A stretch of DNA of 53,894 nt from assembly GCF_001064145.1 (NCBI RefSeq), contig NZ_JVOJ01000020.1, positions 1 to 53,894 of the forward strand, in the 5' to 3' direction. The notes beneath the pieces are model-generated. The model searched no databases, was not told where the DNA came from, and was given only the letters and a program-made list of their open reading frames with translations. Made by a program: the position numbers and the translations under genes. Positions 8,589-17,095 of the stretch are shown here, one piece after another. Numbering within the stretch: position 1 is the first letter of the stretch; every line of letters starts with the position of its first letter. The stretch comes from Sanguibacter keddieii (GTDB lineage: Bacteria > Actinomycetota > Actinomycetes > Actinomycetales > Actinomycetaceae).

Positions 8589-9382
8589 GAGTCACCATGA
8601 CCACCTCCACCGCCACCCAGGCCTCGTCGGCCACCACGGACGCGCTGCTCACCCTCGAGGGCGTCTCCAAGATCTACGGCGACCTGCACGCGCTCGACAA
8701 CGTCTCCCTCGAGATCCCGCGCGGCCAGTGGGTTTCCATCGTCGGCCCCTCCGGCTCCGGCAAGACGACCCTCATGAACATCGTCGGCGCCATGGACACC
8801 GCCACCAAGGGCACCGTCATGCTCGACGGACACGACATCTCCGACCTGACCGCCGACGAGCTCACCGAGGTGCGCTGCCGCACGATCGGCCTCGTGTTCC
8901 AGCAGTTCCACCTCATCGGCCACCTCACGGCCCTCGAGAACATCATGGTCGCCCAGTACTACCACTCGATGCCCGACGAGAAGGAAGCCCTCGAGGCCCT
9001 TGACCGCGTCGGCCTCGCCGACCGCGCCACCCACCTGCCCCGCCAGCTCTCCGGCGGCGAACAGCAACGCGTGTGCGTGGCCCGCGCCCTCATCAACTAC
9101 CCCAAGCTCGTCCTCGCCGACGAGCCCACGGGCAACCTGGATGAAACCAACGAGGAAATCGTCCTCGACCTGTTCAACCAGCTCCACCAGGAAGGCACGA
9201 CCCTCATGGTCGTCACCCACGACGCGCTCGTCGCCGAGCAGGGCCAGCGCGAAATCCGACTCGACCACGGCAAGGTCGTCAAGGAAACCTGGCACGACCA
9301 CGACTTTGAACAGCGCGCCTCCGGGCTGGCCCTGCCCGGCCGCGACGGCGACGCGCGCAGCGGAAAGGACAAGGTGCGATGA
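8585..9382 (+). CDS. MacB/LolD-type ABC transporter ATP-binding protein
   Basis: This 265-residue ATPase drives the FtsX-type permease pair. Motifs in order are Walker A GPSGSGKTT (about 57-65), a Q-loop in VFQQFH, signature LSGGEQQR and Walker B LVLADEPTGNLD with the MacB/LolD-like GNLD ending, then the switch His in VVTHD. ATG 8585 overlaps the preceding stop as ATGA. ATG 8597 is another possible start. The C-terminus carries a short extra tail after the ABC domain. Cytoplasmic face of the membrane. Confidence 0.92.
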   Translation: MRVTMTTSTATQASSATTDALLTLEGVSKIYGDLHALDNVSLEIPRGQWVSIVGPSGSGKTTLMNIVGAMDTATKGTVMLDGHDISDLTADELTEVRCRTIGLVFQQFHLIGHLTALENIMVAQYYHSMPDEKEALEALDRVGLADRATHLPRQLSGGEQQRVCVARALINYPKLVLADEPTGNLDETNEEIVLDLFNQLHQEGTTLMVVTHDALVAEQGQREIRLDHGKVVKETWHDHDFEQRASGLALPGRDGDARSGKDKVR

Positions 9383-9942
9383 CCACGCCCACCACCCCTG
9401 ACACCCGTTCCCGCTGGGTCGCCCCGGCCTCGTACGCGGTCCTCGGCGCCCTCGGTGCGACCATCCTGGCCGCGTGCACGCCCTCCACCGGCCTGGACAT
9501 GACCAAGCCCATGAGCGACGGCACATGGACCGCCCAGTCTAACGCCGACGACCAGGGCTCCATCGGCACCATCACCATCACCGTCGAGGGCGGGCGCATC
9601 ACCGCCACCTCCTACGAGACGACGCTCGCCGACGGCACCGACAAGGGCGCCAACTACGGCAAGAACTCCGCGGGCGAAGTCTTCAACGAGGACTACTACA
9701 AGAAGGCGCAGGCCGCCGTCGCCTCCTACCAGGAGTACTCCGACAACCTCACCAAGGTCGGAGACCCCGCCAAGGTCGACGTCATCACCGGCGCGACCGT
9801 CGCCCACCAGCAGTTCGTGCAGGCCGCCATCCGAGCCATCGCGGCCGCCCAGGGCGTCTCTCCCGACGGTGCCGACGACATCAACATCCCCGGCCTGAAC
9901 GACGCCACCAAGGACGGCGACCTCGACGACTCCGACAGCTGA
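9379..9942 (+). CDS. FMN-binding (flavinylated) lipoprotein
   Basis: This 187-residue protein has an N-terminal membrane segment ending in a lipobox-like LAAC and one FMN-binding domain. The domain carries DVITGAT, the flavinylation motif in which ApbE attaches FMN through a phosphoester to the last Thr (Thr140). It overlaps the ATPase gene by ATGA and the ApbE gene follows at once, so enzyme and substrate are encoded together. Covalent FMN outside the membrane implies electron transfer, most simply reduction of ferric iron or of a partner in the iron uptake complex. The domain and motif are seen; the redox role is inference. Confidence 0.88.
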   Translation: MTTPTTPDTRSRWVAPASYAVLGALGATILAACTPSTGLDMTKPMSDGTWTAQSNADDQGSIGTITITVEGGRITATSYETTLADGTDKGANYGKNSAGEVFNEDYYKKAQAAVASYQEYSDNLTKVGDPAKVDVITGATVAHQQFVQAAIRAIAAAQGVSPDGADDINIPGLNDATKDGDLDDSDS

Positions 9943-9946
9943 GCCT

Positions 9947-11167
9947 GTGCGCTCTGGGGGCGCTGTGGACGGCTCGGGGGACGAGGCCGCGGCCGGGTCC
10001 CCCGGTGTCGCCCGCTCTGATGACGCTGGGGATGCTGTGCCCACGTGGCGCTCCTCCTTCCCCGCGATGGGCACCCGCGTCGACATCATCGGCTGGGGTG
10101 GGGACGGCATGGCGATTGTCAACGCTGTCGTGGGCGTTGTTGCGCGCCACGAGGACATGTGGAGCGTGTTCCGGCCTTCGTCTGAGGTGTCGCGGCTCAA
10201 TGCCGCTGTCCGTGACGCCGCGATCGGTGACGGTGCGTCCCGTTGCGGGGCCGATTCCGCGCACGGCTGCCCCGGCCTCGTCGTGAGCGAAGAAACCGAC
10301 CGGCTGCTGTGTGACGCGCTGGCGCTCGCTGAGGCGACTGGGGGAGCGTTCAACCCGCTGATCGGGCCGCTCGTTGCCGCCTGGGATGTCAAGGCGATGC
10401 GGGCCGCGTACGTTGCGGGCGCGCCATTGCCGCCCGCTCCTGCTGCCGATTCTGTCGAGGCGGCGTTGCGTGCGTCGTCGTGGGGCTTGTTGTCTCGCGT
10501 TGGCGACCTGCGTTGGGCGATGGGTGTCCCTTGTGAGTCCGTGGGTGGTGTGGATGTGGCCAGCCCGCGCCTCGACCTGGGTGGGATCGCGAAGGGATAC
10601 ACCGCCGACGCGTGCCGCGACCTGGCGGTGTCCATGGGAGCGCGCGGCGTGCTCGTGTCGGTGGGGACCTCGTCGGTGTCGGTGTTCGGGCCTCGCGCCG
10701 ACGGTTCTTCGTGGCGCGCCGGCCTGCGCGACCCTCAAGGCGGACCCACGTCGGTCGCCGGCGTCGTGGAGCTGCCTGCGGGCGGCATGTCGTCCCTGTC
10801 GACGTCCGGCGACAACCTGGGGCCGCTGGGTAGGGTTGGCGTGGGGTGTGCGGCTGAGCGTGCGGCTGAGCATGCGGCTGGGGCCGCATCGGATCGTCGC
10901 GCGCGTGAAACACCGCGTGAAACACCCGGTGGCGGCGGTCGAATTTTCGACCATCACATCATCGACCCGCGTACGGGATACCCCGCTCATGCAGGTGTGC
11001 GACAAGTCAGTGTCGTGGCCTCGTCGGGTGTGTTGGCTGAGGCCCTGTCAACGGCTCTGCTCGTTGATCCATCCATCGATGTTCCTGATGTCGTGGCTCG
11101 CTGGGCCCGCGTGACGGGTGCCCCGGCCTCGGCGAAGGTTGTGGGCCTGGTGCGTGCGCGGGCCTGA
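9947..11167 (+). CDS. apbE: FAD:protein FMN transferase
   Basis: ApbE attaches FMN from FAD to Thr in the target motif of extracytoplasmic proteins; the target is probably the gene just upstream. Recognisable segments are SFPAMGTRVDI near the start, FRPSSEVSRLN, the nucleotide-binding LDLGGIAKGYTAD, a GxxSxSxFG-like strand, and IIDPRTGYPA, which includes the Mg-binding Asp. The product has 406 residues, longer than usual because of an Ala/Arg-rich insertion of about 40 residues before IIDPRTG. That insertion is encoded by short DNA duplications (TGCGGCTGAGC-like and GTGAAACACC repeats, 10845-10930). GTG 9947 and GTG 9965 are both possible starts and neither has a good ribosome site. It is the last gene of the operon. 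Confidence 0.88.
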   Translation: MRSGGAVDGSGDEAAAGSPGVARSDDAGDAVPTWRSSFPAMGTRVDIIGWGGDGMAIVNAVVGVVARHEDMWSVFRPSSEVSRLNAAVRDAAIGDGASRCGADSAHGCPGLVVSEETDRLLCDALALAEATGGAFNPLIGPLVAAWDVKAMRAAYVAGAPLPPAPAADSVEAALRASSWGLLSRVGDLRWAMGVPCESVGGVDVASPRLDLGGIAKGYTADACRDLAVSMGARGVLVSVGTSSVSVFGPRADGSSWRAGLRDPQGGPTSVAGVVELPAGGMSSLSTSGDNLGPLGRVGVGCAAERAAEHAAGAASDRRARETPRETPGGGGRIFDHHIIDPRTGYPAHAGVRQVSVVASSGVLAEALSTALLVDPSIDVPDVVARWARVTGAPASAKVVGLVRARA

Positions 11168-11344
11168 GTGCTGGCGCGTCATCACAGTTGTACTTCTGCT
11201 GATGCACAGGGCTGAGGCACGTGTCCGCCACATGTGGATCGAGTCGGGGTGTCGCGCGGTTGAGTCCAACGGGGGAGTGAGTAGTTGTTGCCAAGCCTTT
11301 GCGTGCCTATCTCGATTACTGTGTTATGTGGCGGGCAGTTTTAC

Positions 11345-11443
11345 ACTGGTTAGGGAGCATTACACCAGTTGGGGAGCATTACACCATCTGGGAAGTGGTG
11401 TAATACCCGGCTAAATGGTGTAACACCACTTAGGAACAAGCTC
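11345..11443. repeat. Direct repeat flanking the DUF559 gene, left copy
   Basis: Two 19-bp units resembling CCAGTTAGGGAGCATTACA are followed by a conserved 54-bp tail (11390-11443) containing GTGGTGTAA and the palindrome TGGTGTAACACCA. The tail matches the right copy (12759-12812) at 52 of 54 positions. Confidence 0.85.
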
Positions 11444-11516
11444 ATATGCGGACGGCTAGCTGATGTTGACCGCCGATTGTGCTTGTAGTGCTCACAGATG
11501 CCTGTGACAGTGGCGG

Positions 11517-11555
11517 TTATCCACATACCTTCGCAGCGACTGGTCTCTATCCACA
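11517..11555. promoter_or_regulatory. Pair of DnaA-box-like sites
   Basis: TTATCCACA is an exact match to the DnaA box consensus, and CTATCCACA 30 bp on differs at one base. The pair lies between the left repeat and the nuclease-like gene. It may bind DnaA, or be a regulatory motif of this gene family. Confidence 0.4.
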
Positions 11556-11606
11556 GGTCTGCTCTCAGGTCGTGACAACGCTTGTCGTCGCGCGGATGAT
11601 GGGCAT

Positions 11607-12689
11607 ATGAACGCTCAATCGCTGACCGTCATTAGGTCTTCGACAGATGGACGGCCTTCAGTGGGGGATCTGTCGTCAGGAAATGTACTTCGTATTCAGC
11701 GTGGACGTTACGTCACGATCCATCAATCCGGTTCACCGATGACCTACTGGGAGATATGGGCTCTCGTGGCCAGGGCTCGATTACTTGTCGTGAGTGACAG
11801 TAGCTCCTGCTCTCCGGTGTTCGTAGGCGCTAGTTCATTTGTTGCGCGGTCGATACCGCTCTGGGAGGCAAATCCCGATGTCGTGATCTGGTGCGCGTCG
11901 CGGCATGGGAGGCGCTCAATGCCGGCTGTCACCATGCAAACGGTGACTATTCCAGCGACGTTCGTGTGTTCGACTGTGAAGAAGCCCTGCGAACGCAGCA
12001 TCGAGATCGTTGATCGGTTGCGATGTGAGTCTGTCGTTGAGGCGACAGTTCGTATGGCTTGTTATTCGGAACGTCTCAGTGGATTCGTGGCAATTTGCAT
12101 GGCATTGCACCACGAGTCTCGGTTCCTGTTGCTATCCCAGGAAGAAAGTAGACAACGAGCTGAACGTGTACGAAGCAAGATGCTTGAATGCTTGGATCTG
12201 TATCGGCAACAAAAGGAATGCGTTCCCTACAAGCGTGCACAGCGCCTGATAGCCGCCGCTGACCCGGGCTGCGACAACCCGGCCGAGGCAGCGTTGCTGT
12301 GGGTCCTCAAGTCGGTGAGTGCCTTCGAAGTTGTGACCCAGTTCGAGATCGTCGTCAATGGACGCCGATACTTTGCGGATATCGCGATTCCTGGGCTCAT
12401 GATCATCTTCGAGTTCGATGGGATCGGCAAGCTTGGCAAGGACGATACTGAGTTCGCGCGGGCGAAGCGTGACTGGATCCAACGTGAAAATGATCTGCGC
12501 AGCGCCGGTTGGAGGATACACAGGGTCTCTTGGAGGGACTACGAAGATTTCGCCGCGTTACGTGCGTGGGCGATCAAGCTCCTCCGTCCGCATCAAGTTG
12601 CTATCCCTGAGCATGCCGAGGCTCTGTGGGCGTTGCCGACTGAAGCGTGTGATGGCCCGAGTCGACGTTTTCATGTCCACGCTCGGTGA
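11607..12689 (+). CDS. DUF559 (Vsr-like) nuclease-domain protein
   Basis: This 360-residue protein has a C-terminal DUF559 domain related to Vsr and other PD-(D/E)xK nucleases. Asp258 in YFADIAIPG and Glu269 with Asp271 in IFEFDG fit the metal site. The later segment QRENDLRSAGWRIHRVSW is typical of the family. The N-terminal 200 residues, with RIQRGRYV and a short winged-helix-like part, resemble the region that often precedes DUF559 and is sometimes labelled AbiEi-type antitoxin. The gene is visibly poorer in GC than its neighbours, uses many A/T-ending codons and lies alone between two near-identical direct repeats. All this points to a horizontally acquired cassette. A role in defence or DNA repair is possible but not shown. 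No toxin or methylase partner is present. Confidence 0.8.
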   Translation: MNAQSLTVIRSSTDGRPSVGDLSSGNVLRIQRGRYVTIHQSGSPMTYWEIWALVARARLLVVSDSSSCSPVFVGASSFVARSIPLWEANPDVVIWCASRHGRRSMPAVTMQTVTIPATFVCSTVKKPCERSIEIVDRLRCESVVEATVRMACYSERLSGFVAICMALHHESRFLLLSQEESRQRAERVRSKMLECLDLYRQQKECVPYKRAQRLIAAADPGCDNPAEAALLWVLKSVSAFEVVTQFEIVVNGRRYFADIAIPGLMIIFEFDGIGKLGKDDTEFARAKRDWIQRENDLRSAGWRIHRVSWRDYEDFAALRAWAIKLLRPHQVAIPEHAEALWALPTEACDGPSRRFHVHAR

Positions 12690-12694
12690 AGCCT

Positions 12695-12812
12695 GCACTG
12701 GTTAGGGAGCATTACACCACTTAGGGAGCATTACACCAGTTAGGGAGCATTGCACTGCCTGGGAAGTGGTGTAAGACCTGGCTAAATGGTGTAACACCAC
12801 TTAGGAACAAGC
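12695..12812. repeat. Direct repeat flanking the DUF559 gene, right copy
   Basis: Three 19-bp units (GGTTAGGGAGCATTACAC-like), one more than in the left copy, are followed by the 54-bp tail at 12759-12812. It begins six bases after the stop codon of the nuclease-like gene, so the gene is framed closely. Nothing else of note lies between 12813 and 12986 apart from a short GCCGCCGCCCACGGGCAC segment like the GC-rich module of the composite loci. Confidence 0.85.
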
Positions 12813-12986
12813 AGAAACGAGGATGATGGGTCTGGCTGCTGCGTTCGTAGGTGGTAGCGGGGCCTGGCAGGGCTTCGAGACGACGTGCCGAGCAACATCA
12901 GCCGCGAAGGTCCCACAGATGTGGAGGGTACCGGAGGGCCGCCGCCCACGGGCACGCCAAGCAGCGCCACTCATCGACGCCAGAAT

Positions 12987-15900
12987 TCAGGCGGAAGGCC
13001 CCGCAAGCAGCGTTGCCAGGTGGACGCCCCCACGGCCCGCCAGCTGGGCGGCCTGGGTGCGGCACGAGAATCCGTCCGCCAGATACACCGCGTCCGGCTG
13101 CGCCGACAGGGACGGCAGCAGAGAATGCGACGCGACGGCTACTGACAGGTCGTAGTGGCCGGCCTCCATGCCGAAGTTTCCGGCCAGGCCGCAGCAGCCC
13201 TCGAGCCTCCTCACGCGCGCCCCCAGCGACTCCAGCAGCGCCTGGTCAGTGTCCCACCCCATGACGGAGTAGTGGTGGCAGTGAGGCTGCGCGACGATCT
13301 CGACGCCCTCCAGGCTCGGCAGGCGACGCGCGGATGCGGGCAGGGCCGACAGCACCTCGGCGAGGGTGCGCGTCGCACCCGACACGAGCATAGAGCGCGG
13401 GTCGTCGGGCAACAGGTCCAGCAGGTCGTCGCGCAGCACCGCCGTGCACGACGGCTCAACGCCGACGATCGGGATCCCCGACGCCGCGAAAGGCGCAAGA
13501 ACGCCCAGCAACGACGCCAAGTGCTTCTTCGCCCCGCTCAGCTGACCCGTCGTAATCCACGTTAGGCCGCAGCACGCGTCCGGCGCGACGATCGGTGCGA
13601 ACCCGTTCGCCTCGAGTACATCGACGACCGCGCGAGCACCGGTGTCGTCCAGGGTCTGGCTAAACGAGTCCGCCCACACGAGCGCGTACGGCCGCCCGCT
13701 GGGGTCGCGCGGCCCGCTCAGGATCGGGGAGTCCGCCATCGACGAGGCGGTGGCCCCCTCGCGCTCGCGGGCGGAGTCAGGCGAGGCCTGGGCACCCCCG
13801 CGCTCGCGGGCATCGGTGGCGGCATTGGACGTCGGAGCGCCGGAAGATACGGCATCGTCAGGCGTGAGCGTTGGGACAGAATCCGCCAGCAGGGAATGGC
13901 GGCGAGCCCACGCGGTGAAGGTGCCGGACTGGAGGGCGGGCATGCCTCGGCGAGGATCGAGGCCGATGATGCGGAAGGCGAGCGAGCGCAGGGGACCCAC
14001 GGACATGACGGCATTCGCGACGGCAGCCAGGCCTGGCACGCGCGCGGTGATGCGGGTGAGGCGCGGCAGCCAGCCGAGCGTGTAGTGGCTGAGGGGGCGG
14101 ATGCGTCCCCGGTAGGTGCGGAAGATCGCTTCGGAGCGGTAGCGGGCCATGTCGACGCCGGCGGGGCAGTCGGCGGAACATGCCTTGCAGGCCAGGCACA
14201 GGTCGAGGGCCTCAAGGACCTCGGGGGAGTCAATGGCCTTGACGAGCTGCGAGTTCGCGGCTTCCTGCAGGATGCGGGCGCGCCCGCGGGTCACGTCCTT
14301 CTCCTCGCGCGTGGCCAGGTAGGACGGGCACATGAAGGTGCCGGACACTCCCGCGCGGCACTTGCCCACGCCGGTGCAGCGGTGGACGGCGGCCGTGAAG
14401 TCGCCGCCGTCGTGGGTGAAGGCGAAGCCGCCGTCTGCGGGCATGGGGCGCGCAGCAACGCGGCGCAGATTGAGATCCAACGGATCGACACCCGGCTGGA
14501 GCTCGAGCGGGCCGCCCGAAACACCGGCAACCCCGGCAGTGCCGGCATGCCGCGCCCGGGCGCGGGAGGCAGCCTCGGCCTCGTCCATGGGGGCGGCGAG
14601 CACCCCGGGGTTGAGGAGGTTGTCCGGGTCGAAGACGTGCTTGACGCGCGCGAACAGGTCGAGCATCTCGGGGGAGTACATGAAGCGCAGGAGTTCGCCG
14701 CGGGCGCGCCCGTCGCCGTGTTCGCCGGAGACGGATCCTCCGTGGGCGGCGCAGATGCGGGCGGCAGACTGGAGGAAGGCGCGCGAGTGAGCCACGCCCT
14801 CGGGGGTTTCGAGCGGCATGGCGAGGCGCACGTGCACGCAACCGTCGCCGAAGTGTCCGTACAGGAGGCCGTCGATGTCGAACTCCTCCATGAGGGCGGT
14901 GAAATCGCGCAGGTATGCGCCGAGGTTGTCGGGTGGGACGGCCGCGTCCTCGAAGCCGGGCCAGGCCTGCTGGTCGCCGCCGCCCGCGCCGTCCGGCGGG
15001 GTGCGTCCGCCCAGGCCGGCTCCGTCGGCGCGGATCCTCCACAGGGCCGAGGCCTGGGCCCCCGGCGGGTACACGACCGTGTCGATGGCGGCTGAGTCGG
15101 CGCACAGGGCGCGTGCGCGCTCCAGTGAGGCGGTGACGTCTTCGCCGGGGGCACCGACTTCGACGAGGAGCCAGCCTTCGCCGTCGGGCAGGGCGGGGAC
15201 GGTGCCGGGGCCCTTGTGGGCGCGCACGACGTCGACGAGGCGACGGTCCATGCCCTCCACGGCGAGGGGGGAGTGGGTGAGCAGCGCGGGCACGTCGTCG
15301 GCGGCCTCGATCATGGAGCGGTAGCCGAGGGCGGCGAGCACGGGCGCGTCGGGCAGGGGCACGAGGCGCACGGTGATCGACAGGATGAGGACGAGGGTGC
15401 CCTCGGTGCCCGCGAGCATGGCGGCGAGGTTGCGCCCGCCCTCGGGGGTGAGGTGCTCGAGGGAGTAGCCGGAAACCTGGCGCTTGAAGCGGCCGAGCTC
15501 GGTTCGGATGGGTGCCAGGTTGGAGTCGATGAGGGATGCGAGCCCCGGAACGTCGTTCAGCGCCGAATCGTGCGAGGTCGTGGCCGTGAAGTGGTGCCCC
15601 TGTCCGTCCACGCAGTCCAGGGAGACGATGTTGTCGGAGGTGCGCCCCCAGGCGGTCGCGTGCGGCCCGCACGCGTTGTTGGCGACCATGCCGGCGATTG
15701 TCGCGCGGTTCTGGGAGGAGGGGTCGGGGCCAAAACGTAGGCCGTGCTTGGCTGCCGCGGCCTGGAGGGTGGAGCCGACGCAGCCGGGCTCGACGGTGGC
15801 GGTGCGGGCCTCGGGGTCGATGGAGATGACGCGGTTCATGTGCCGCGAGAAATCGAGGACGAGGCCGGGGCCGATCGCGTTGGACGCGCACGACGTGCCG

Positions 15901-16100
15901 CCGCCTCGGGCGGTGAGGGGGACCCCGTGGGCGCGGGCGAGGTCGAAGGCCGCGAGGGCCTGCTCGGGCGTGCGCGGGAACGCGACGGCCAGGGGTGGGA
16001 TGCGCGTGAGGCCGGCGTCGGAGGAGTAGCGCGCTCGCGTGCCGCTCGAGGCGTCGACGTCGATGAGTGCGCGCAGGTCCGTCAGGAAGCTCTCGCTCAT
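12987..16100 (-). CDS. FAD-linked/Fe-S oxidoreductase, YdiJ-like (D-2-hydroxy acid dehydrogenase)
   Basis: This 1037-residue fusion protein has an N-terminal FAD-binding PCMH domain (about 30-260; LTARGGGTSCASNAIGPG and PSSQNRATIAGMVANNACG) and a FAD-oxidase C domain (about 270-500). A ferredoxin-like part has two cysteine clusters (CTGVGKC...CPSYLATREE and CLACKACSADCP, about 580-680), and a C-terminal cysteine-rich domain has two CCG motifs (ACCGLTW and GCCGLAGNFG). E. coli YdiJ has the same layout and length and oxidises D-2-hydroxyglutarate; D-lactate dehydrogenases are also related, so the substrate is open. A low-complexity insertion of about 50 residues rich in Ala/Ser/Arg precedes the CCG domain. 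The gene is monocistronic, and electrons would pass through the Fe-S centres to a membrane carrier. Confidence 0.88.
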   Translation of the reverse strand: MSESFLTDLRALIDVDASSGTRARYSSDAGLTRIPPLAVAFPRTPEQALAAFDLARAHGVPLTARGGGTSCASNAIGPGLVLDFSRHMNRVISIDPEARTATVEPGCVGSTLQAAAAKHGLRFGPDPSSQNRATIAGMVANNACGPHATAWGRTSDNIVSLDCVDGQGHHFTATTSHDSALNDVPGLASLIDSNLAPIRTELGRFKRQVSGYSLEHLTPEGGRNLAAMLAGTEGTLVLILSITVRLVPLPDAPVLAALGYRSMIEAADDVPALLTHSPLAVEGMDRRLVDVVRAHKGPGTVPALPDGEGWLLVEVGAPGEDVTASLERARALCADSAAIDTVVYPPGAQASALWRIRADGAGLGGRTPPDGAGGGDQQAWPGFEDAAVPPDNLGAYLRDFTALMEEFDIDGLLYGHFGDGCVHVRLAMPLETPEGVAHSRAFLQSAARICAAHGGSVSGEHGDGRARGELLRFMYSPEMLDLFARVKHVFDPDNLLNPGVLAAPMDEAEAASRARARHAGTAGVAGVSGGPLELQPGVDPLDLNLRRVAARPMPADGGFAFTHDGGDFTAAVHRCTGVGKCRAGVSGTFMCPSYLATREEKDVTRGRARILQEAANSQLVKAIDSPEVLEALDLCLACKACSADCPAGVDMARYRSEAIFRTYRGRIRPLSHYTLGWLPRLTRITARVPGLAAVANAVMSVGPLRSLAFRIIGLDPRRGMPALQSGTFTAWARRHSLLADSVPTLTPDDAVSSGAPTSNAATDARERGGAQASPDSAREREGATASSMADSPILSGPRDPSGRPYALVWADSFSQTLDDTGARAVVDVLEANGFAPIVAPDACCGLTWITTGQLSGAKKHLASLLGVLAPFAASGIPIVGVEPSCTAVLRDDLLDLLPDDPRSMLVSGATRTLAEVLSALPASARRLPSLEGVEIVAQPHCHHYSVMGWDTDQALLESLGARVRRLEGCCGLAGNFGMEAGHYDLSVAVASHSLLPSLSAQPDAVYLADGFSCRTQAAQLAGRGGVHLATLLAGPSA

Positions 16101-16205
16101 GGTGCCAGTGTGTCACGTGGGCGCGCGATGGGCGGCGGGTATCCGGTGTGCGGATAGTCGCGCGAGGCCGGGGCCGGTTGGGGCGCGCATGGGGGCTGTC
16201 GCACT

Positions 16206-16248
16206 GTAGGAAAAAGGAGAGGGCCGAGGCTGTGGGTGCCTGCGGCCC
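16206..16248 (-). terminator. Rho-independent terminator, minus strand
   Basis: Read on the minus strand, a GC-rich hairpin (GGGCCGCAGGC...GCCTCGGCCC) is followed by TCTCCTTTTT. It ends a minus-strand unit that now contains only gene remnants, which suggests that an intact gene was once here. Confidence 0.6.
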
Positions 16249-16254
16249 TGACGA

Positions 16255-16488
16255 TTACGCGGGTTCCGGGTCGTCGCGGAACAGCTTGGGGAAAGGTGTC
16301 ACGGGGACGGGCATGCGCTCAATGGGGGGCAAGTGCGGGCTGACCGTCTGTTTAGAATGTGGGTATAGTCGGGGTGATGACTCCGTGTTCAGGCAGTAGG
16401 GGGACAGTTCGCGGCGCGTCTCATCGGACGCCGGAACCTGCGGTTCTGGCGCCGAATATTCAACGATACGCAGCTTATCTCTGCCCAT
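16255..16488 (-). pseudogene. Probable gene remnant, C-terminal part
   Basis: This is an open frame of 77 codons whose last third (ERMPVPVTPFPKLFRDDPEP, then Ala and stop) reads like the end of a real protein. The rest looks like random translation. A terminator follows directly. I do not recognise the family. It is probably a decayed gene and could be spurious. Confidence 0.3.
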
Positions 16489-16650
16489 TGAATGCCACCC
16501 TGTTCTGTTTCATATGCTCAGCCGCGCAGTAGTCTAACCGGGTGGAAGATGCTGCGCCATTCGGATTCTGAGCGACATGTGTCATCGTACACGACATTGG
16601 TCCCAGACTGGCGGGGGATAGGTCATAGTTGCTCAGAATGTGTCAGCGGG

Positions 16651-16911
16651 CTACTTGCCGCGCTCCTCCTGGATGGCTGCCCATTCCTCGTCGGTCGTCT
16701 GTTTGCCGCCGGCGATGATGTTGGCGAAGTCCTGCGAGGTGCGGGTGCCCTCGATGGCCATGAGGGCACCGTTGATGTTGGTGAGGGCGCGCTCGAGAGA
16801 GGCGAGGTTGGTAATGGTTGTCGCGCGCATCGCCGTGACGGCCTCGCCCTCGGACTGGATGGCATTCAGGTCGTCCTGTCCGTTGTGCCGGCATGGTGTT
16901 GTGCTAGCTCG
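16651..16911 (-). pseudogene. Truncated C-terminal gene fragment, unknown family
   Basis: Reading the minus strand back from the stop at 16651 gives a protein-like frame of about 80 residues: NAIQSEGEAVTAMRATTITN, then helical sequence with LERALTNINGALMAIEGTR and finally ADEEW-like DEEWAAIQEERGK. It has a helical, charged, coherent composition. The frame is closed upstream by a TAG at about 16912 and has no good start codon. It is therefore the tail of a gene whose front is lost. The protein family is not recognised. Confidence 0.5.
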
Positions 16912-17095
16912 CTATTCTACCGGCTTGAAAAAGCTTGGGCGCGGTGGATCTTGTGGTCGAGATGGCTCGTCGGCACCTATACCCATTGCCAATGCTTACG
17001 TGGTATCTATCGCAATGTGCCTGTGTCATCCGTGTTTCTTTTGGAACGTATGAAACAATGGCCGCGAGCGCCCCATACACGTGAAGGAAAGAGCG
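16912..17095. other. Gene-free upstream region
   Basis: This is an AT-richer spacer before the next gene. TTGAAA (16925-16930) could be part of a promoter, but I see no convincing -10 at the right distance. Confidence 0.3.

Larger units (their letters stand above)
11168..11606. other. Gene-free stretch with repeat and DnaA-box-like sites
   Basis: There is no gene here. The stretch holds the upstream direct repeat (11345-11443), a perfect TTATCCACA (11517-11525) and a one-mismatch CTATCCACA (11547-11555). The base composition is clearly less GC-rich than in the flanking operon. Confidence 0.6.

Noticed and set aside
16640-17053. 137-codon plus-strand frame
   Set aside because: It is antisense to a coherent minus-strand protein fragment and lacks a ribosome site.
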